DNA from: Ashinkailepas kermadecensis
Taxonomy: Eukaryota > Arthropoda > Thecostraca > Neolepadidae
Assembly (NCBI GenBank): GCA_034440615.1
Contig: JAOTOM010005182.1
Span: 1,782,108 to 1,846,107 of the forward strand
DNA length: 64,000 nt
Direction: 5' to 3'
Shown: positions 61,087 to 64,000 of the stretch, in pieces
How positions within the stretch are numbered: the first letter of the stretch is position 1
How the letters are laid out: the number at the start of each line of letters is the position of its first letter
Notes under the pieces: model-generated
Databases searched by the model: none
Seen by the model: the letters and a program-made list of their open reading frames with translations, nothing else
What the model was told of the DNA's origin: nothing
Position numbers and translations under genes: made by a program

Positions 61087-61556
61087 CATAGCGCCCTGGG
61101 CGGCTGCGGCGCGTCAGTCTCAGTAGCACATATCATAGCGCCCTGGGCGGCTGCTGCGCGTCAGTCTCAGTAGCACATATCATAGCGCCCTGGGCGGCTG
61201 CTGCGCGTCAGTCTCAGTAGCACATATCATAGCGCCCTGGGCGGCTGCTGCGCGTCAGTCTCAGTAGCACATATCATAGCGCCCTGGGCGGCTGCTGCGC
61301 GTCAGTCTCAGTAGCACATATCATAGCGCCCTGGGCGGCTGCTGCGCGTCAGTCTCAGTAGCACATATCATAGCGCCCTGGGCGGATGCTGCGCGTCAGT
61401 CTCAGTAGCACATATCATAGCGCCCTGGGCGGCTGCTGCGCGTCAGTCTCAGTAGCACATATCATAGCGCCCTGGGCGGCTGCTGCGCGTCAGTCTCAGT
61501 AGCACATATCATAGCGCCCTGGGCGGCTGCTGCGCGTCAGTCTCAGTAGCACATAT
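61087..61556. repeat. 47-bp minisatellite, exactly 10 copies
   Basis: Units begin CATAGCGCCCTGGGCGGCTG and end AGTAGCACATAT, with only one or two base differences over 470 bp. Either a very young array or an actively homogenised one. Confidence 0.97.
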
Positions 61557-63214
61557 CCTTTCCAGCACGTCACCCTTCCTATCATCCCTACTTACCGCTT
61601 CCATAAAATGTGTGCTTTCAACAATTCTAGCATTCCATCATGACGGCGCGTTAGCAGCCACTTTTCAGTGGACGCGTCCGAAACGGCAGTGCAATGCAAT
61701 ATCCCTGGAGGTGGACACGGAACGGGCACGGTTCAGGGCACTCCCACACCCGTGGCAAGGCTCAAGTCGGGCATTGACCGGGAAACGTCAGAAGAAAGGC
61801 TTATATATGGCATTGACCGGAAAATGTCTGTAGAAAGGCTCATGTCGGGCATTGACGTGGACACGGTGTCTGCAAACGCAAACACCGCCGTTTCAGCATG
61901 TCAGATGTCAGGGTCAGATGCCAGGGTCAGATGTCAGGGTCATATGAAGAAGGTCAAGCACACGTCACTGGACAAGGGATTGCGCAAAACGTGACCTTTT
62001 TTCCTTTCTTTTTATAAATTTAATCCGAGTTCTTGCTGGGGTGGCTTTATGAACCAGGGTCCTATTGCTAAGCAGAGATTGTTGCGTGAACCCTGGCCTC
62101 ACCACCCGATCTATGAATTCCAGTTGAACGGCATAATTTTTGACCGAAAGTTTAACCTGCCGTCAATGCACCGACACCGACACCTGTACCTACAAAGTAG
62201 AAATGCAAGCACTCCGGTTTGAAAGGACTTCAGATCTGAGTGCATTGGGATCACGGGAGTATTTTCAGTGATTATAGTTGCTCTATGGCAACACTTGATT
62301 CGCATTATAGCTTCGCATAGGCACAATTTTCTGTACAGCCTCATTCGCTTGTGGGTGCAGGAAAGAAGTAGTTCACATTGAATTGACTCGTGTGGATCAG
62401 AGGTTGCAGAGAAATACAGGACTCGTCCAGGGTCCGCCTACGACGCCCCCCCCCCCCCTTCAAATGCCAACTTACATGGGAAAATGGCATCAACTTTTCC
62501 GATGGTTGCCACTCTTGGATGTTTATTTTCACCTTGCTATGCACGGCAGGTTGCACATTTCAGGGCTTGGATACGACTACAAATTAATATCTACGCGGGA
62601 GTAGATAGAAATTCAACACAGAATCGGCGGCAAAAGACATTTTCAAGAGAACATTGATGCACGGTGCAAGAAAGGATCGAGAATGCTTCCTCGAGGAGAA
62701 TATGTATTACTAAGAGGTGCTGGGAAGAAAAAAAACTGTCAATTTGAATAAAAAACCTATGGCAAGCGACCAAAAGTCTAGTCGCAAGCATTTTTTAGAA
62801 CGAGACGGGCAACATTCCCTCCCAGCAAAAACTTCGTAATGTATTCTTCGTACCGCCGCTTGGTTAACTTCAATGGATGGAGTGCATAACCAACTTCTCA
62901 TTGCATTACTTTAGGCTATTAAGTGAACAAAAGAAACGTGAAATATCCAAACAGCATACCGGAATGAATAAGATATCGCGAAACGTAATTAAATATATAT
63001 TATGCTTCAAGCGCGTTGCTGGAGGATGCGGAGCGAGAGTGCATCATACCTTTTCCTTCCACTCTTTTCCTGCATCTTAGCGTATGCCATTTAACACGCA
63101 ATGCTGTTCTGACGGTATGAGAGGCAAGAGCACTGTATTGATTTCACAGCATTACTTTTTAAAACGTTTTTCCTTGACGAATTTTGCAATGTTTCGGCTC
63201 AGAATCTGCCTCGT
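61557..63214. other. nothing recognised
   Basis: Short GTCAGATGTCAGGGTCA-type repeats at 61895-61945, a duplicated GGCATTGACCGG stretch at 61765-61855 and one C-run near 62447. No gene was recognised on either strand. Confidence 0.5.
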
Positions 63215-64000
63215 ACCTATGACGTCACACACTGTCCGCCACAGTTCGTGTGTCGCTCGGTGGTGGCGTCAGCCGGCGGAGAATGTGGCCCTGAAGCCTC
63301 GTAGCTATGACGTCACACACTGTCCGCCACAGTTCGTGTGTCGCTCGGTGGTGGCGTCAGCCCGCGGAGAATGTGGTCCTGAGGCCTCGTAGCTATGACG
63401 TCACACACTGTCCGCCACAGTTCGTGTGTCGCTCGGTGGTGGCGTCAGCCGGCGGAGAATGTGGTCCCGAGGCCTCGTACCTATGACGTCACACACTGTC
63501 CGCCACAGTTGGTGTGTCGCTCGGTGGTGGCGTCAGCCGGCGGAGAATGTGGTCCCGAGGCCTCGTACCTATGACGTCACACACTGTCCGCCACAGTTGG
63601 TGTGTCGCTCGGTAGTGGCGTCAGCCGGCGGAGAATGTGGTCCCGAGGCCTCGTACCTATGACGTCACACACTGTCCACCACAGTTCGTGTGTCGCTCGG
63701 TGGTGGCGTCAGCCGGCGGAGAATGTGGTGCCGAGGCCTCGTACCTATGATGTCACACACTGTCCGCCACAGTTGGTGTGTCGCTCGGTGGTGGCGTCAG
63801 CCGGCGGAGAATGTGGTCCCGAGGCCTCGTACCTATGACGTCACACACTGTCCGCCACAGTTCGTGTGTCGCTCGGTGGTGGCGTCAGCCGGCGGATAAT
63901 GTGGTCCCGAGGCCTCGTACCTATGACGTCACACACTGTCCACCACAGTTCGTGTGTCGCTCGGTGGTGGCGTCAGCCGGCGGAGAATGTGGTCCCGAGG
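63215..64000. repeat. 88-bp minisatellite, about 9 copies, runs off the right edge
   Basis: Units begin ACCTATGACGTCACACACTG, contain GTGTGTCGCTCGGTGGTGGC and end CCCGAGGCCTCGT. On the minus strand each unit ends GTGTGTGACGTCATAG followed by GTACGAGG, strikingly like the 3' end and donor of cyclase exon A at 36.5 kb. Confidence 0.95.

Noticed and set aside
63084..63899. Arg/Trp-rich repeat proteins at the right edge
   Set aside because: Generated by the 88-bp minisatellite. The frames shift between copies.

Overview
The window looks like nuclear DNA of an invertebrate animal, probably marine. The evidence is split genes with GT-AG introns, a soluble-type guanylate cyclase, CR1-, I- and Penelope-type retroelements, tRNA-derived SINEs, MITE-like repeats and very many minisatellites. 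No bacterial operon structure is visible. I cannot fix the phylum; the multicopy HGFTGCDT-type gene family and the Penelope element suggest a lophotrochozoan, cnidarian or basal deuterostome.

Positions 73 to 36,614 (minus strand) hold one broken-up gene, a soluble (heme-domain) guanylate cyclase. I placed eight exons by protein similarity and compatible splice phase. From 5' to 3' they cover the heme-nitric-oxide-binding domain (36.5, 32.9, 21.1, 20.2 kb), the PAS/HNOBA region (16.2, 14.2, 12.1 kb) and the start of the cyclase domain (0.1 kb). The gene runs off the left edge. Its first exon and the exon for the signalling helix were not found. The introns carry a 10-kb GT-rich minisatellite (1.6-11.7 kb), two nested CR1 fragments (17.2-19.3 kb), an I-clade LINE with RNase H (21.7-27.1 kb), a 1.2-kb foldback repeat (28.7-29.9 kb) and a 1.5-kb minisatellite (30.4-31.9 kb). 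Several small tandem arrays sit exactly on splice junctions, and two of them contain copies of the exon edge and its splice site.

Positions 37.8 to 46.7 kb look like a composite mobile unit. Inverted repeats of about 160 bp flank a decayed multi-domain gene of an unnamed invertebrate family (38.1-42.8 kb, plus strand) and a decayed Penelope-like element (42.9-46.5 kb, minus strand). The latter has reverse transcriptase, a GIY-YIG domain and a hammerhead-ribozyme core motif.

Positions 46.7 to 64 kb are accessory DNA: a fossil LINE on the minus strand broken up by minisatellites (47.2-49.7 kb), a SINE, a tRNA-Ala-like gene with a degenerate neighbour copy, and a nearly intact CR1 element (55.25-59.79 kb) inserted cleanly into a 30-bp minisatellite. 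A perfect 10 x 47-bp array (61.1 kb) and an 88-bp array running off the right edge follow. Units of the last array resemble the end of the cyclase's first visible exon. Apart from the cyclase exons, the tRNA-like gene and the CR1 ORF1, nearly every coding trace here is a decayed mobile-element protein.
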